Shown piece by piece: positions 1 to 12,500 of a stretch of DNA of 64,000 nt. The translations under genes were made by a program, and so were the position numbers. Under the pieces are notes generated by a model. It did not search any database. It saw only the letters and a list, made by a program, of their open reading frames with translations, and was not told the origin of the DNA. The DNA comes from Halicephalobus mephisto (Eukaryota > Nematoda > Chromadorea > Rhabditida > Panagrolaimidae): the NCBI GenBank assembly GCA_009193035.1, contig SWDT01000066.1:310001-374000 (forward strand). Reading direction: 5' to 3'. The first letter of the stretch is position 1; every line of letters begins with the position of its first letter.

Positions 1-34
1 GAAAGAGGCGTTTCTTTCGGGTCAAGAAGGATTC

Positions 35-1547
35 ATGGAGACTGCCAGAAACTATGATTTGAATAAAACGATGAATGGCCCTCTGGCATCGAGTTATTTC
101 CCCAGTGGTGCCTTCTGGCCATGGCTGGGGTTCAGTTACCCGAGTGCACTGTCGGAAGAGAAGCCACTGGACCTGTCGATCAAGTTGAATTCCATCTCTA
201 ATCAACTCCAAATCAGGTCCTCTGTTATTCAGTCGACCAAGGACTACACAGAACCGTATTTACCTACCTGTTCGCCCCCAGAAATCTCTCTAAGTCCCCC
301 AGAATCCGATAAAAACCCTAAAAAATGTCCCTCGTCAGCTTCGTCCTCAGAACCTTCACCTAATCGGATGTCGTATCCGAGAGAATTTAAATTAATGGTT
401 ATTGATTATTTCTACACTAATGGGCTTAACAAATACAGAACTTGCAAGGAATTTCAAATCACAAAGTCCATGCTGAATGGATGGTTGACGAAAGCTGACA
501 AGATCCGGCAGTCGAGACCTGGGGCCTTGAAATCAGGAAGATCAGGGAGAAAACCCCAGTTCCCGGCAGTCGAAAAGCAGCTTTACGAACTCTACTTGGA
601 GAAGGTTAACCAAGGAGAAAAGATTGGGAATAGATGGCTCAGAGAAACAGCTCGGAATCTGGCGGCGGAACTGTACAGCTCCAAAGAGCTCAATGGCATG
701 TGCCAGTTTAGCGAGAGATGGCTGTCAAACTTCAAAAGGCGGTTCAACATCGGATTGAGAGCAGAACCAGGCCGATCCGGATCTGTCTACTCCAGTGCCG
801 GGGAGGACAGCCAAAAGGGCAAGTCTTTAAGCATATAATGAGCAAATGAAAGGGATTTGAGAAGACACGTGCACCGATGCAAAATTGGATAATGATTGAA
901 AACGACGATTTGGGGAATTTTCTAGACATTGTCTGAAATTTTTGGATAGTGTCCAGAACAATTTCGAAACTCGTTCTTCTCAATCACCGTCCGAGTTTGC
1001 CCAAATTGTTTCTGCATCCAAATTCTCTTAATCTACGTGATAACGAAATCCTGACCTGATTTTAGCAGATCACGTGAAATTAAACAGGTGACTAATTTCA
1101 AAGATTTTAGCGATAAAATCAGAAGAAGAAGATGCTCTGAGCACATGTTCGGAAGAACAACCTTCTGAATCATCCGTGACAAGCTCTACTACCGCTCAAA
1201 TGGCTCAAGCTGTTCTCCAACAATCCGGCCAACTCCCTATTCGGGCCTTCTATGAGAAGTTCCCGTGGTTATGCAAGAAGGTGCACCACCAAACCGAGGA
1301 TTCCGCGAGTGAGGAGAAGACCCCCAGAGGAAGGAAAGTCCAGTTCCCTGAGGTCGAGAAGATACTCTATGAACGTATCCAACAAGAACCCCACAAAGTC
1401 TCAAATAAATGGCTCCAGGAGAAAGCTCGGGAGATCGCCAAAGACCTGAATGTCACAGACGAACAAGGCAAACCGGCCGTCTTCAGTGAACACTGGCTTT
1501 TGAACTTTAAAAAGCGCTTCAATCTTTCTAAAAATACAGATCTTTAA
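35..1547 (+). CDS. CENP-B/Pogo-type helix-turn-helix DNA-binding protein
   Basis: Probably a nuclear DNA-binding protein. The first open segment (35-838) has an N-terminal low-complexity part, then a Brinker/Pogo-like helix-turn-helix around residues 113-160, which opens YPREFKLMVIDYF and contains a WLTKADKIR helix. A CENP-B/Tc5-type domain follows (GRKPQFPAVEKQLYELYLE, ending in the SERWLSNFKRRFN helix). A second segment begins after a good acceptor at 1110 and is open to 1547. It repeats the CENP-B-type half (GRKVQFPEVEKILYERIQQ ... HWLLNFKKRFN). The two segments are probably exons of one gene, but I found only a weak donor near 795 (CCA/GTGCCG). They could instead be two paralogues, and the true 5' end may lie left of the window. 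The domain pair resembles vertebrate POGK and domesticated Tigger/Pogo transposases. No DDE catalytic domain is visible, so this is not an intact transposon. Confidence 0.6.
896..1000. repeat. Palindromic MITE-like repeat, degenerate copy
   Basis: Contains GGAATTTTCTAGACATTGTC, TTGGATAGTGTCCAGAACA and a terminal TCACCGTCCGAGTTTG. Lies in the putative intron of the helix-turn-helix gene. Confidence 0.6.
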
Positions 1548-2819
1548 GTTATTTAAGTTGTGTTGTAATTTCATGTCTGTTTTGAAACGCCGTCTACATG
1601 CTTCTATTCAACATTCCAGATGTACAGTTTCTTTCCACCTTAAAAATGAAAAAATAAGTGTAAATCAAAAACCTGTTCTGGAACCCCCTCGATGGGGTGA
1701 CGTCTCTTGTTTGTTTGTGCAATTCTATTATTGTTTCCTTATATCAGCTGCAAGAATTACTACGTGTTAATGTTTACTTTGGAATACTGTGTGCAGGTCT
1801 ATATGCGAGTCTTACAAAGAAATGACGGATTTACTAGTGTTCGCGTCAGCAAAAAAGCAGTAATTGGTCTCGGCACGGAAGTTACGCTTTTGTTAGTAAA
1901 TTAGTCATTTCTACAATTGCAGCTCCGAAGAGTTTACCACTTGATATTTTTGAGAAAATAAAACTTACTCTTAAGTCGACCCCACTTGACCCGTGTTCCA
2001 GAGTAATCCAATTTCGATCTCGGATGGGAACACAAAACAAAGGTTCAAGAGTGATTGCGTCTTTTTAAGACTCGTATTTGCCGAAATGAAACAGTAACAG
2101 AAGCAAATAGACAAGGCACTTGAGAAAACCTCTCAGAAACCCTCGTGCCATTTGATCCCTGATTTGTTTAAAAGTGCCAACGACAACGAACAGTAACAAT
2201 AAATATCAAATTTCCTTCGTGACCATTCTCTGAGGGGCAAAAGTTGAGGTTCAAATTCCATGTGTCAAAGAGGAACCGAAAAGGAAGTGAAATAGAGAAG
2301 GAAGGGATAAGCCGGCCGAGTTAGATCTAGATGGATCGATTCCACTCGGCCTTTTAGTTGCCGCTTGGCACCGGCTCTTTCCCGGATCAGTTAATGAGTC
2401 AACACAACCGACAGGGCGAGCTTCCGAAAAGGTGAAACATTTGGTCACTGTTACATTGTAAGGTATTCGATATCACACAAGATACAGATCAAATATTGAT
2501 ATTCCTCCGAGGGCAAAAACGCGCTGGGTTGTTCAAACAAAAATGATCATGTATCCGATTGGAGGTATGAGAACAAAGGAACTTGAATCAAGGATGCCTT
2601 TGAGGGAGATAGCCAGCTGCGCTAATCGGAATTTGAATTTTCTGAAGAGACTTGATCCGGAAAAAGGAGGGAATTAGGATTTTCAAAATACTAGCGAATT
2701 TTAAGAGATCACGAAAGGACGGACAATCCTGGGTAATGACCGGGAGAATAACATGAGAGTTCTTGAAGAACAGTTTGGTTACCTGCTATCAAACATAAAC
2801 CTGGAGAGTGTTCATAAAT

Positions 2820-2944
2820 AACGGTTTTTGGAAATTTACAAACACTATCAGGGATTTCTTATTGGAGTTGTTAAATGAGAACACCAGAATAGTGCTCAGA
2901 ACATTCCAACAATTGTTCTGTTCAATCACTATTCAATGTTACAC
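2820..2944. repeat. Palindromic MITE-like repeat, degenerate copy
   Basis: Shows ACAAACACTATCAGGG, AGAATAGTGCTCAGAACATT and end CAATCACTATTCAATG. Confidence 0.55.
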
Positions 2945-3796
2945 TTATGAAAAATCCAAACGGAGGGATTACATAAAAATAATCTCATCCAATATGTTCT
3001 TCCGAAGACTATTCAGATCCAGAACAGATTCTTCCTCAATAGGCATTTCGGTAAACAGAAAAATTCGCAGGTGGCAAGGCAATGTTTGTTCATTTCGATT
3101 CAAAAGGCGGAATCAGAGTAGTTGTGCCATTTCTTGTTAGCCCACATTCGCGTGCCGTTGGTCTAACAGACAAGGGAGATCTGAGGAACCGCAAGAGGAA
3201 AATGCCGGTCTTGGGACAAAAGCCGCGCGACCAAAATGACCGATTACAGCTTTTCTTTGACCGCGCCCTTTTCCAGCCTGATTGGCAACTTTGAATACAA
3301 AATTGGACTTGTTGAGCAACTGCTCCCTAGTCTCGATCAGAAAATTGAATAAACAAGGACATCAAAGCTCCCGAAAAGTTATGGCGAAGAAGGTAATGAA
3401 TAAACAATGCGTAATGATGATGCCGAGAGATGAATTTCAGGATTATCCGTTGGAGGTCAAGAAATGCTTCCGAGAAGGGAAACATGACCGCCCAAAACTG
3501 GTTCCGATGCAACAAGGCCACTCTGTTCCAGAGGACATTAATTATTCCGGACAGTTCGTCTTTATTTTTGTCACTTTAGCACATGAAATTTGAAATTTTG
3601 AGTGTTGATGGGAGCCATATCTGATCGGTAATTAATTTATCGGCTGCGGAGGTGTCGTAGGAATTGAGTCAATTCCTCAGGAGGAGATAAACACAATTTA
3701 ATGTTTCGTATTCAAAAAGGCAATAAATTTTTAACAGAAAAATGATCTTGAAAATAAAAATGCAGCGGAAAAACTTAATGCCTGGAAATAAAAATT

Positions 3797-3992
3797 CTGA
3801 AATTTCGGACATTATTCATGATTTTGTGCCGGAATTTCCCATTGAAAACCTTGAATAGTGTTCTGGAAAATTAATAAATCTGAATTCTTCGGGCATTACC
3901 CATTGCTTCTACCAAAACTCTTATTGAGTAATTCTGAATAGTGTTTAGAAGATTTCAAAATCGTACCTTGCAATCACTATCCAAGTTTGCAT
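3797..3992. repeat. Palindromic MITE-like repeat, compound copy
   Basis: Contains two TTGAATAGTGTTC/TGAATAGTGTTTAG units and ends CAATCACTATCCAAGTTTGC; longer than other copies, perhaps nested. Confidence 0.55.
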
Positions 3993-4375
3993 GAATACAA
4001 GTTCTCTCTTCAAATTGGAAATCCAACTTTGCCATACGCATATTTATTATTTTTTCTTGTCCTCAATGTTTTCTATTTCTGAAAATGTCAATGAAAGATC
4101 CCCTCGGCTGTTTTCATCTGGCCGGATCGTTATAGACACCCGCTTATTCCGGGGGCGTTATCTCGAAGAGAAAGTGCCAGAAAGAGAGAACTGCAAAGAA
4201 ATATCGATAAAACAAAGACCCGGCTTTACAACAAGCACAAACAACCGATCAGCTACTTCCCCTGAGGGAAGGAAGGACGAATAAGCTTGTGTAGGCGGTT
4301 CTCGCGATCCCGGCAAAAGTTGTTCGAGTTTCATTCAATCCAACTTGTCCTGATCGCTCGTCGAAGGAAATCAAA

Positions 4376-5050
4376 ATGGTGAGTTTTTGTTTATTAATCA
4401 AGATTTATTTCATGTTAAAACTTATTCATTATTAAGTTTCTAATTCTGGAACGGAACCTAATGCTGTTTACGTTTTCACTTCTGTTTCAAACTTTTTGGT
4501 TGACGTGAATTTCCCTTTTCTAGGCTGAAGACATTGAAGAGATTCTCGCCGAAATCGATGGCTCCCAGATGGAGGAATACCAGAAATTCTTTGATGCCTT
4601 TGACCGCGGAAAGCAAGGCTACATCATGGCCACCCAGATCGGCCAGATCATGCACGCCATGGAACAGGACTTCGATGAAAAGACTCTCCGTAAACTGATC
4701 CGCAAGTTCGACGCCGATGGATCTGGAAAGATCGAGTTCGACGAATTCTGCGCTTTGGTCTACACTGTTGCTAACACCGTCGACAAGGAAACTTTGGAGA
4801 AAGAACTCCGTGAAGCCTTCCGTCTCTTCGACAAGGAAGGAAACGGATACATTTCTCGTCCAACATTGAAAGGCTTGTTGAAGGAAATTGCCCCTGACCT
4901 CAGCGACAAGGAACTCGATGCTGCTGTCGATGAAATCGATGAAGACGGTTCTGGCAAGATTGAATTCCAAGGTAAGCTCGTTAATTAACCAATTACCTTA
5001 ATTTTTGTATTTCAGAATTCTGGGAACTCATGGCTGGTGAATCCGATTAA
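4376..5050 (+). CDS. pat-10: Troponin C, body-wall muscle type (pat-10 orthologue)
   Basis: Calcium-sensing subunit of the thin-filament troponin complex. Three exons: the ATG alone (4376-4378), 4524-4971 and 5016-5050. Introns have gtgagt/ctag and gtaagc/ttcag ends, and the joins give a 161-residue protein ending GESD. Four EF-hands are visible. Hand II (DADGSGKIEFDE) and hand IV (DEDGSGKIEFQE) have full calcium-ligand sets. Hand I (DRGKQGYIMATQ) and hand III (DKEGNGYISRPT) lack the position-12 acid and are predicted not to bind calcium, as is usual in invertebrate troponin C. Length and sequence match nematode PAT-10 closely from memory. The initiating methionine is separated from the rest of the protein by an intron of about 145 bp. 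Confidence 0.95.
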
Positions 5051-8000
5051 ATCCTTCCGTCCAATTTTTTATCAAATCTCTATCATTGTCTAAAATTTAT
5101 TTGAAAATTTGAGTCTTTTTTCCCTAAGATCGTTGGAAAAAATAAATGAAAAACTCAATTTCTTTCAATTTATTTTTTTAATCTTCATTAGTGGTCTAGT
5201 AATCTCTGTCCTTTTAAAATAGTGGTAATCGCACCTTCATTGAGACAGGATTTAGAGGGAGGAGGAATTTAAGGATTTTTCAATTTTATTAATTCATGTT
5301 ATTCGTGACAAAAAGAAATTTCACAATGCTTTGAAATATCAAGTAATTGAAAAATTTTAATCATCAAAAGACCTGAGCTTTGAACGGTTTGGAAAAAATC
5401 AGACGAAATTGTTGGTAAAATGACAGTGCATTACTGTAAGGTCAAATAATAATTAGAAAAGTTATTTGGAGAATTTTGAAAATTATTTTGATTTTTCAAA
5501 TGGAAAATAATTACAGAGAACGTGGGTAGAGTCAAACAAATTCAATTTTGAGTGTTTTCAAACATTCTATTATTAGCTAATGAAAGGTTTCAATGAAAAG
5601 TTTAAATAATGTCTGGAAAATTTAAAAAACCGTTGTTTATAGACACTATCAAAGTTTGTATTGATAAAACAAATTCTTCCCGGCGAATGATTCTAACGGG
5701 AAGAATTCGTATAGCATTTACAAATGTCAGGAAATCAACTGTACAATAGTTATTCCCTAGCGACGTTTGCTCCCCTCTGACTCGCGTTGGCTTTCAAATC
5801 CTTTGCAAATGTCTTTTTCTTATTTAGACGAAATGTCCAATTAACACAACTACAAAAACTTGTATAAAAACGAAAGAAATAATACAAGTCTTACAAGATA
5901 GAGGGAGGAAATGTCACTAGGGAGCAACTACCGTATATCTGGAAAATTCTCAGATAATATTCAAGTCTGAATTATTAATAAAGATTCATTGTTTTTTTCA
6001 CAATGTTGCGTAATGTGTCTATTTTTTTTATTAAAAGGTCACTAACCACGCTCCTAGTTAAATAATGAATCAAGCATCACATACTTCAGGACCTTCAATT
6101 GAGACGTGTCCTTTGAGAATTAAAAAAACCGCAAATAACAACAACATTGATTTTCACCGCAAGTGCGTTTATTCATCTTCCGATCATGAATCCAACTACC
6201 CGTTCGATAACCACTCATATAATTACTTTCCCAAGCATTTTTAACTGTTTCCGTTTCTTTGGGTACACTTATAGTTTTATCTAAATTGAAATGTCTTTTT
6301 GATATTCCCCAATTTGTCTCACTTAATTCCTCAGTTCCTGAAATAAAACGAAAAATCGAATAGTCGCAGACCAAACAATAACTATCACGTGATAACAGAA
6401 TCATTAGCCAAATGACTCGCTTGGAACTGCTTCTTTCGTCATATGGAGATTTTAACAACGTGATTGTTATTTACTGTCGGTATTCTGCACTGACGCTTAT
6501 CAAAGACAGTCATCTGGTTGTTATCGTTGTTTTTTAGCCTAGTCCTGAGACAATTTCAAATTACAAAGCAAAGCACAGACCCACGTGGGCGATTAACTGG
6601 TCATTTAGGAATACTCTGAATCCGATTATTTACTCCATTTTCGGCAGCCGTGGTAATCTTGTTTATTAAAGATTCCAGATTAAAAACATTAGAACTAATC
6701 AATTGATTTAACTAATGAATTTCCAGAACACCGCAGGATAGACGATCCCCAATGATGTAATCCCAAATTCTCATGGTAAAAAATAAATAGTAGTCTCAAA
6801 TTATCTCGATACAAATTTCCTATTTTTCAAAACTTCCGGAGTTTGAAGTTTTAGATTCTTGCTCTGTCTTAATAGATTTTAGAAAGCTTGAGAGGCTTTT
6901 CTGAAACTTGCGAAAGTTCTGAAGCCTTCGACTGGATTATGAAACGCTTTAGACATGTCTGTAGAATTTTACTCTTAACATGCAATAATTCCGACAATTT
7001 GTATTAAGGCAAGTACGATTTTTCAATAGCCGACTTACGTAATCTCCACTTATGCCGAAGTGTGTTCCATAATTAGCTCATTCTAAAAACCAGAAACTGG
7101 CATTTTGGCAAAATGCCGGCGAACACTTGCTATTTGGGAAAAATAATTCTAGGGCATTATCTACTCAATAAGGTAATTTCTACTGCAATTACTCGTTTCA
7201 ACCATAATAATGTCTCCAAAAAGAAACGACTATAATAAAACATTACTGTATGTTGTGAAACAATTTTTTTCTTTTTTTAAATGTTAACGCATCTAAGGAG
7301 AAACCATAAAATTTCTGAAGATGTTTTAAGAGATGCATATTATTAACGAGATATTTAGACGACAAAATTACATCATCAGAAACGTCTCTATTTCTATTAT
7401 TGACATAGTTTTTGGTGTCGTGTTCCTAAATTATGAACATAAATAATCTCAAACAAAACTACAAACAGCCGTTTTGGGATTTTGTAGGATTTAATCTGGT
7501 TTCTTAGTAAAATTTTGAAACTTTTTTTGATAATTATAAACAGTTATTACTCATAATTTCCACATTATTGTTATCTTGAGAAGTAATTGGAAAAGGAAAT
7601 TTATTAAATTTTCAGAATAATACTCAGATTTTCAAAAGCGTTTATAAATAGAAAGGTAGTATAGTTTTAGTAAATTCTGAAAATTACTGTTTTTAAACAC
7701 TTTCCAATTTAGTTCAATTGCTATAAATCTTGGATAATGCTCAGAAAAGACTATTTTTTTAAACATTATCCATGATTGGTTCTCTAAAACACATCCGGAT
7801 AATGTCCACGGAACTTCCTAAAATGGTTTTTTCTAGTTATTAACCAAATCTACTTCCTTCTTTTGTTGTGTCTTAAATCTTTAATTTGAAATTCACAAAC
7901 TCTCGTAAAATCTCTTTCATGGTTTATATGGTTATGACATAAGCCTGTTTTTAGGACGTCAGTCTCCGACGGCACGTCAGTTTTGAACATGTTCCCAAGT

Positions 8001-9213
8001 GCTCCTAAAAACGGAAAGATGGCTTTCTTGAGTTCCAGGTCATTTCCGTATTCTATTCTTGTAATTAAGTTTTTGTTTTGCTTAAATTGTACGGATCAAA
8101 CCTGGAGGCGGAGGCCAAAGGACAAATAGGAATTAGACAGCGTCATCAGATTCCTATTTTAGATTGTTGTTATAAAAAACAAACGGCAAAAGTGGAATAT
8201 GCGAGTACATGTTTCTTCCAGGGTCGGAAATAAAATTTCTTTCCTCAATGGAGTTCATTATTATCAATAAAGTTCCTGAGGACTTTGCAAGTTATGGTTG
8301 CAACTTGACTTTCATACATGTTTCTTTTTTAATTCAGTAAATGTGCCAATGGGAGAACTGGCACAGGGATATGAGAACATAAAGAACAGCCAAAGGCCAA
8401 ATACGGTACTGTAAAAAAGAAATAATATCCAGAGTCGTTTTTTATGCATCCAAGCTCAGATGCACGTGGATTTGACAAACTTGACCTTTAGAGTCTTCCT
8501 ATAGAAACGAGTCTGTTAGTAGTGAGTCAACCTCTGAACAACATGCCTTCGTCCCACTTAAACCAAGTATTCAAAAAACCACTCTCGTTCTCTGGCCGGA
8601 TGCCAAGGAAGTCGTATTTAAGAAAATTAACTTTTTGTTCTCTTAAAACCACTGATAATGCATCAGTTCAAAAACAACAAATGGGTTTTCTCAAGAGTGT
8701 GGGAAAACTCTCGCTCCCAAAACCTGGTTCCACAACTTGTTGTACTTATCAGATTAGTCACGTATGAGGTTTTTGATTTATTAAATTCCACACTCGATAA
8801 TTTAAATAAATCTTGTTTCTCACTCTAAATCGACTTCCTGTTTCTCCGAGAAATCTACAAGCAAAAACAAAATACTGGCTCAAGACAAAATAACAATACT
8901 GTAAGACACATTGCATCAACTACTGTTTTTGCGCATAATGTGAGATCGAGTTTTTTTGAGAGAAAAATCTCAAGGAAGCGGCTTTTTGAAAGCGTCTAGT
9001 GCTTGAGCAGTGGAGCGCATTGGCGCTAAGGCACTTGGAGTTTTGACTCAGTGGAGATCATTGGATGATCTGCCGGGAGATGAGATTCCTAAGCCTATGT
9101 ACAGACACACGATATAAAGCTTGGAGGTTTGCGATCCGGATCTAGGAAAGGCGACAGGTTGTAAAGGCGATGAGAAAGTCATCTGTGGGATTTGAGCATG
9201 TGTCTTGGGTTGT
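5051..9213. other. Gene-poor AT-rich intergenic region
   Basis: I see no supported gene. A 112-codon frame at 6120-6458 (minus) has a Cys-rich tail but no recognisable family or clear start, so it is left uncalled. Degenerate copies of the palindromic repeat lie near 5585-5662 and 7720-7830. A perfect 10-bp inverted repeat, AAATAGGAAT at 8124-8133 and ATTCCTATTT at 8150-8159, flanks a 16-nt loop. A 9-bp palindromic arm pair GGCATTTTG/CAAAATGCC lies near 7098-7117. Confidence 0.55.
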
Positions 9214-9520
9214 CTAATGATAAAAATCGGAGGAGTCATCAAAGTACTTCTTCAGCTTAGAAAGTCTGTTAGATTTGTGGTGGTTTTTAATGTTCTTGGG
9301 GTGGGGGGTCGTCTTCAAAGGTACGGCGTCGATGAAGATCCCGCCTGCTTGGTAGTCGTCCATGTTGAGGTAATCAATGTCATTCTCGACTAAATTGAAT
9401 AAAGTCACTGATAATAAAGGAATAAAAACCACTACCTCGCTTACGATGATGATGTCTAGCATCGACGGCCGTGAGAGCCAAGCAGAAGATAAGAAAGAGG
9501 ACGAAGAAGATTCTGTTCAT
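9214..9520 (-). CDS. Small secreted protein, His-rich start of mature chain
   Basis: Unknown function. Two exons on the minus strand, 9520-9445 and 9389-9214, are joined across a 55-bp intron with GTAAGC donor and AATTTAG acceptor. They give about 83 residues. The first 21 residues form a clear signal peptide (MNRIFFVLFLIFCLALTAVDA), after which the mature chain begins RHHH. The rest is rich in Asp, Lys, His and Asn, with no cysteines or known domain; it includes NMDDYQAGGIFIDAVPL and ends DDSSDFYH. The splice phase, signal peptide and stop agree, which random sequence rarely does. It could be a taxon-restricted effector, cuticle or neuropeptide-like product, but no dibasic-flanked repeats support a neuropeptide precursor. 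Isolated in a gene-poor stretch. Confidence 0.6.
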
Positions 9521-12500
9521 TTTCTATAAGCGGATCCGACTGACTGGACAATGAAACTCAAAAAGAATGACGACGTCTCTGAAAAAATGCAACATGAAGA
9601 AACATTTCCGGACCGCCTTATCTTTCACGCAAAAAGAGACATGCACAAGGCCACATTCCCTGAGTGATGAAACTGTTGCAACAACCCCAAGGTCAACCGG
9701 CACGCGTAGTAGCGGATGCCTACTTGGCAATTTGACAAAAACTCAAGTCGCGCAAAAAATGGTAACTTTTTTCGCACTTTGCATATTTTTATGGTCTTTG
9801 CTTGAGTGACCGCCCCTGAAGGGGTGGGGCGTAGCATGAGCAACTGTCAATTGGATGACCTAGCGCCCCCTTAAAAGGCCGGTTGCCGCGATCGCAAAAT
9901 TGGGCCGTTATGGCCGTGCCAGGCTCTTGGGAAATGCCGAAGCTGCTGCGCAAAACTGACCCGGTACCAGGTAATCGCCGATACGAAAAGACCACCTCGG
10001 TCTTATGAAACTGCGATCTGCTTTTTCGATCTGAGAAGCCTTCTTATATGCACACGGAGTTCCCTCTTAGCCCCGCCCAGAATCTACTATCATATCCCGG
10101 ACTAAACCCGCCCATAGATTCTAGATTTACCCTTGCACACGAACGGACCCTGTGGGGCTACAGGATGGGAATTACAGAAAAGCAACCTTGCTCCAGGCAA
10201 TATCAAAGCCAGCTCTCTGGATGGACAAGAATCAAAACAAAGCCACGGATATTGCACAATCCGTTGCATCCGCCTCGAGAGCTGCATGCAGATATTACAA
10301 CCATGGAACGAGTTTTGTACAACTGATATAATTCCCAAAAAACAAAGCAACTTTGAAATGTCTCATTTCCTGAGTCATGAACATTACTAAGTTAAAAGTC
10401 AACAATATGACTAGAAAGATAAGAATGACGATAGTTACGAAACATGACTAATGGCATTATATTGTTTAACAAAAGTGGTTAATTAAAAAAATATCTTTTT
10501 GTATAGAACACACTAATACTTCGGGAGGAATCCTTGTTCTGTGGATCCAAATCTGCTCTTAAGAAAGGAACAAGTTAATCACTTCCTTAAAATACACCTT
10601 TGAGATTGCAAATTTCATAATTCCAAAAGTCCAATAGAAGTTCAAATACCAATCTTAGAAGGTCGACGAAAACAAAAGTCAAAAACAAAATTGCGAAACA
10701 TCTGTGATGGATAAAAAACAATTTCGATCAAGGACATTTGTATTTTTTGGAATATCGTAGAATGATAATTCATTACCATTGTTGTTTTTAAAAGAACTTT
10801 GGTCTCATAACGAAACTATTGACGTTGGGCGAATAGGTCCTATTTTTAGATTTTTTTCTCATATCTTTTTCCAAGTTTTGCCTGTATTTGTAATTTTTCA
10901 TTTTCTGACTACAATTTCCAAAAAAATATTCTTTAGCTTAAAAAACCTTTGGTTATTCATTAGATGCCTGTTTTTTCATGTTTCTAGAAGATTCTGTATT
11001 TTTGTTATAAATAGGATTAAATGATTTAATCACACGAGATACAAGAAATATGCGTAAAATTACTATTTTAACTCTGTATATCCAAATCCGATAAGTAAAA
11101 AACGAAAAAGGAGATAAAACATCAAAATCTGACTGTCGACGTAATTTGATGATTCGAGAAGAAACATTCGTGTCACCACATGCCATCCTCGGAGCCAGTT
11201 TGGACCAATCCAGTGCTTCCAGAAAAGTTGCAAACCGGTCTAATCGGCCAACACGTGGCGTCTGATCCGGCGGATTTACTGTTCGGAGATTCTCCCTTGA
11301 AGGAAAAGACTTATTCTTCATTCATCATTTCCAGACAATTGTCCCCAATTTGACGGTATCCGTCTGTCAAAAGAACAAACGAAATCGAAATCCTGGATAT
11401 TCCGTTCCTGCACTTCAGACCACCAGTGGAGAAAGGAAAAGGACCCGCGTATCGGAGTCGTTGATTAGGGATTTATCTTGTCTCATCTATCGAGTACAAA
11501 GATTTCCACCAATATGGAGTGTTTTGAAGGAATTCTGCATTTGACATCATTAAAGAACGACAAATAATAAATAAATTTCGATGATTTTTTAAATGCAGAT
11601 AACTTTGTCATTTTTCTTAAAATCGGAAAATGTTGTAATACTAATTTTTGAAGACAAAAAAATTGCTACATTTTGAACAGTGAGTTGAACGAATTTCGGA
11701 AAAATCAAGTTTGACAGTTACTTTTGTGATATAAGAAGAGATTTCTTGATTCTAGATCTTTCTGTTATAATCACTTCTAATTCTTTGGATTTTAACTATC
11801 CCACAAAATGACATATTAATCCAGGCCAAATTTAAAAATCAAGAAATACTTAGTTAATGTAGTCAAATTTTAAGTTGGAATTTTTCCAGGACATGCTGTA
11901 TTTATAGCATCCAGAATTTTGTACATTATATTGTAAAACGTATTTTGTACATTTATCTAATTATATTATTATAATTGTAAACATGTAGGTACAAATTTAC
12001 TGGGCTGTACGTCAATCGACAAAAGAACACTTTTTAGGAAAAAATAGAAATATTTTTGTACTAAAAAAAATCCAAAATTTGAACGGTTTCCGGACTAAAA
12101 AAATGACTACTTAGATTTATAAAAAACTAAAAGTTGCAAAATTCTAAATAAAAAAAATGAATTTTTTTTAAAATTTTATTTCATCTGGAATTTAGTACTT
12201 AATTTGAATAACGTTAATACATCTCTTGAGAATGGTAATTTCCTTGTTAAGACTATGATTTTTTTCGGATACCTAAGCCGATTAGTTTTTTCCATAGTTC
12301 CACAAAATTTAAAAGATTTAATTTCACTATTTTTTAAGACTTCCCACCCAGAAATGTCTGACCCTCGGGCTTTTCTGTCCTTTTAGACAAAAAATCCCAA
12401 AAACCAGTTTGACCGTTCAACTTTTTCAGGAAATGAGGATGACTTCGAAACCTCTGTTTCGACGACCTGAATTTCCCACTGAAATCTAGATCTTTTTGTC

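Larger units (their letters stand above)
1548..4375. other. Intergenic region with MITE copies and a GC-rich hairpin
   Basis: No convincing coding exon is seen; the short open frames lack family resemblance and splice context. The region contains copies of the window's palindromic repeat near 2820-2944 and 3797-3992. It also has a perfect 8-bp inverted repeat, GGCCGAGT (2314) with ACTCGGCC (2344), followed by TTTT. The last 250 bp should hold the promoter and 5' UTR of the troponin C gene. Confidence 0.6.

Noticed and set aside
2240..2270. Possible tRNA B box (GGTTCAAATTCC)
   Set aside because: No A box or cloverleaf upstream.
6120..6458. 112-codon minus-strand frame with Cys-rich tail
   Set aside because: No ATG at its 5' end, no known domain, and only a weak possible intron; left uncalled.
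9800..10020. Identity of the GC-rich block as U4, U5, SRP or 7SK RNA
   Set aside because: Key conserved loops and Sm or Alu-domain motifs recalled for those RNAs are missing; only generic hairpins remain.
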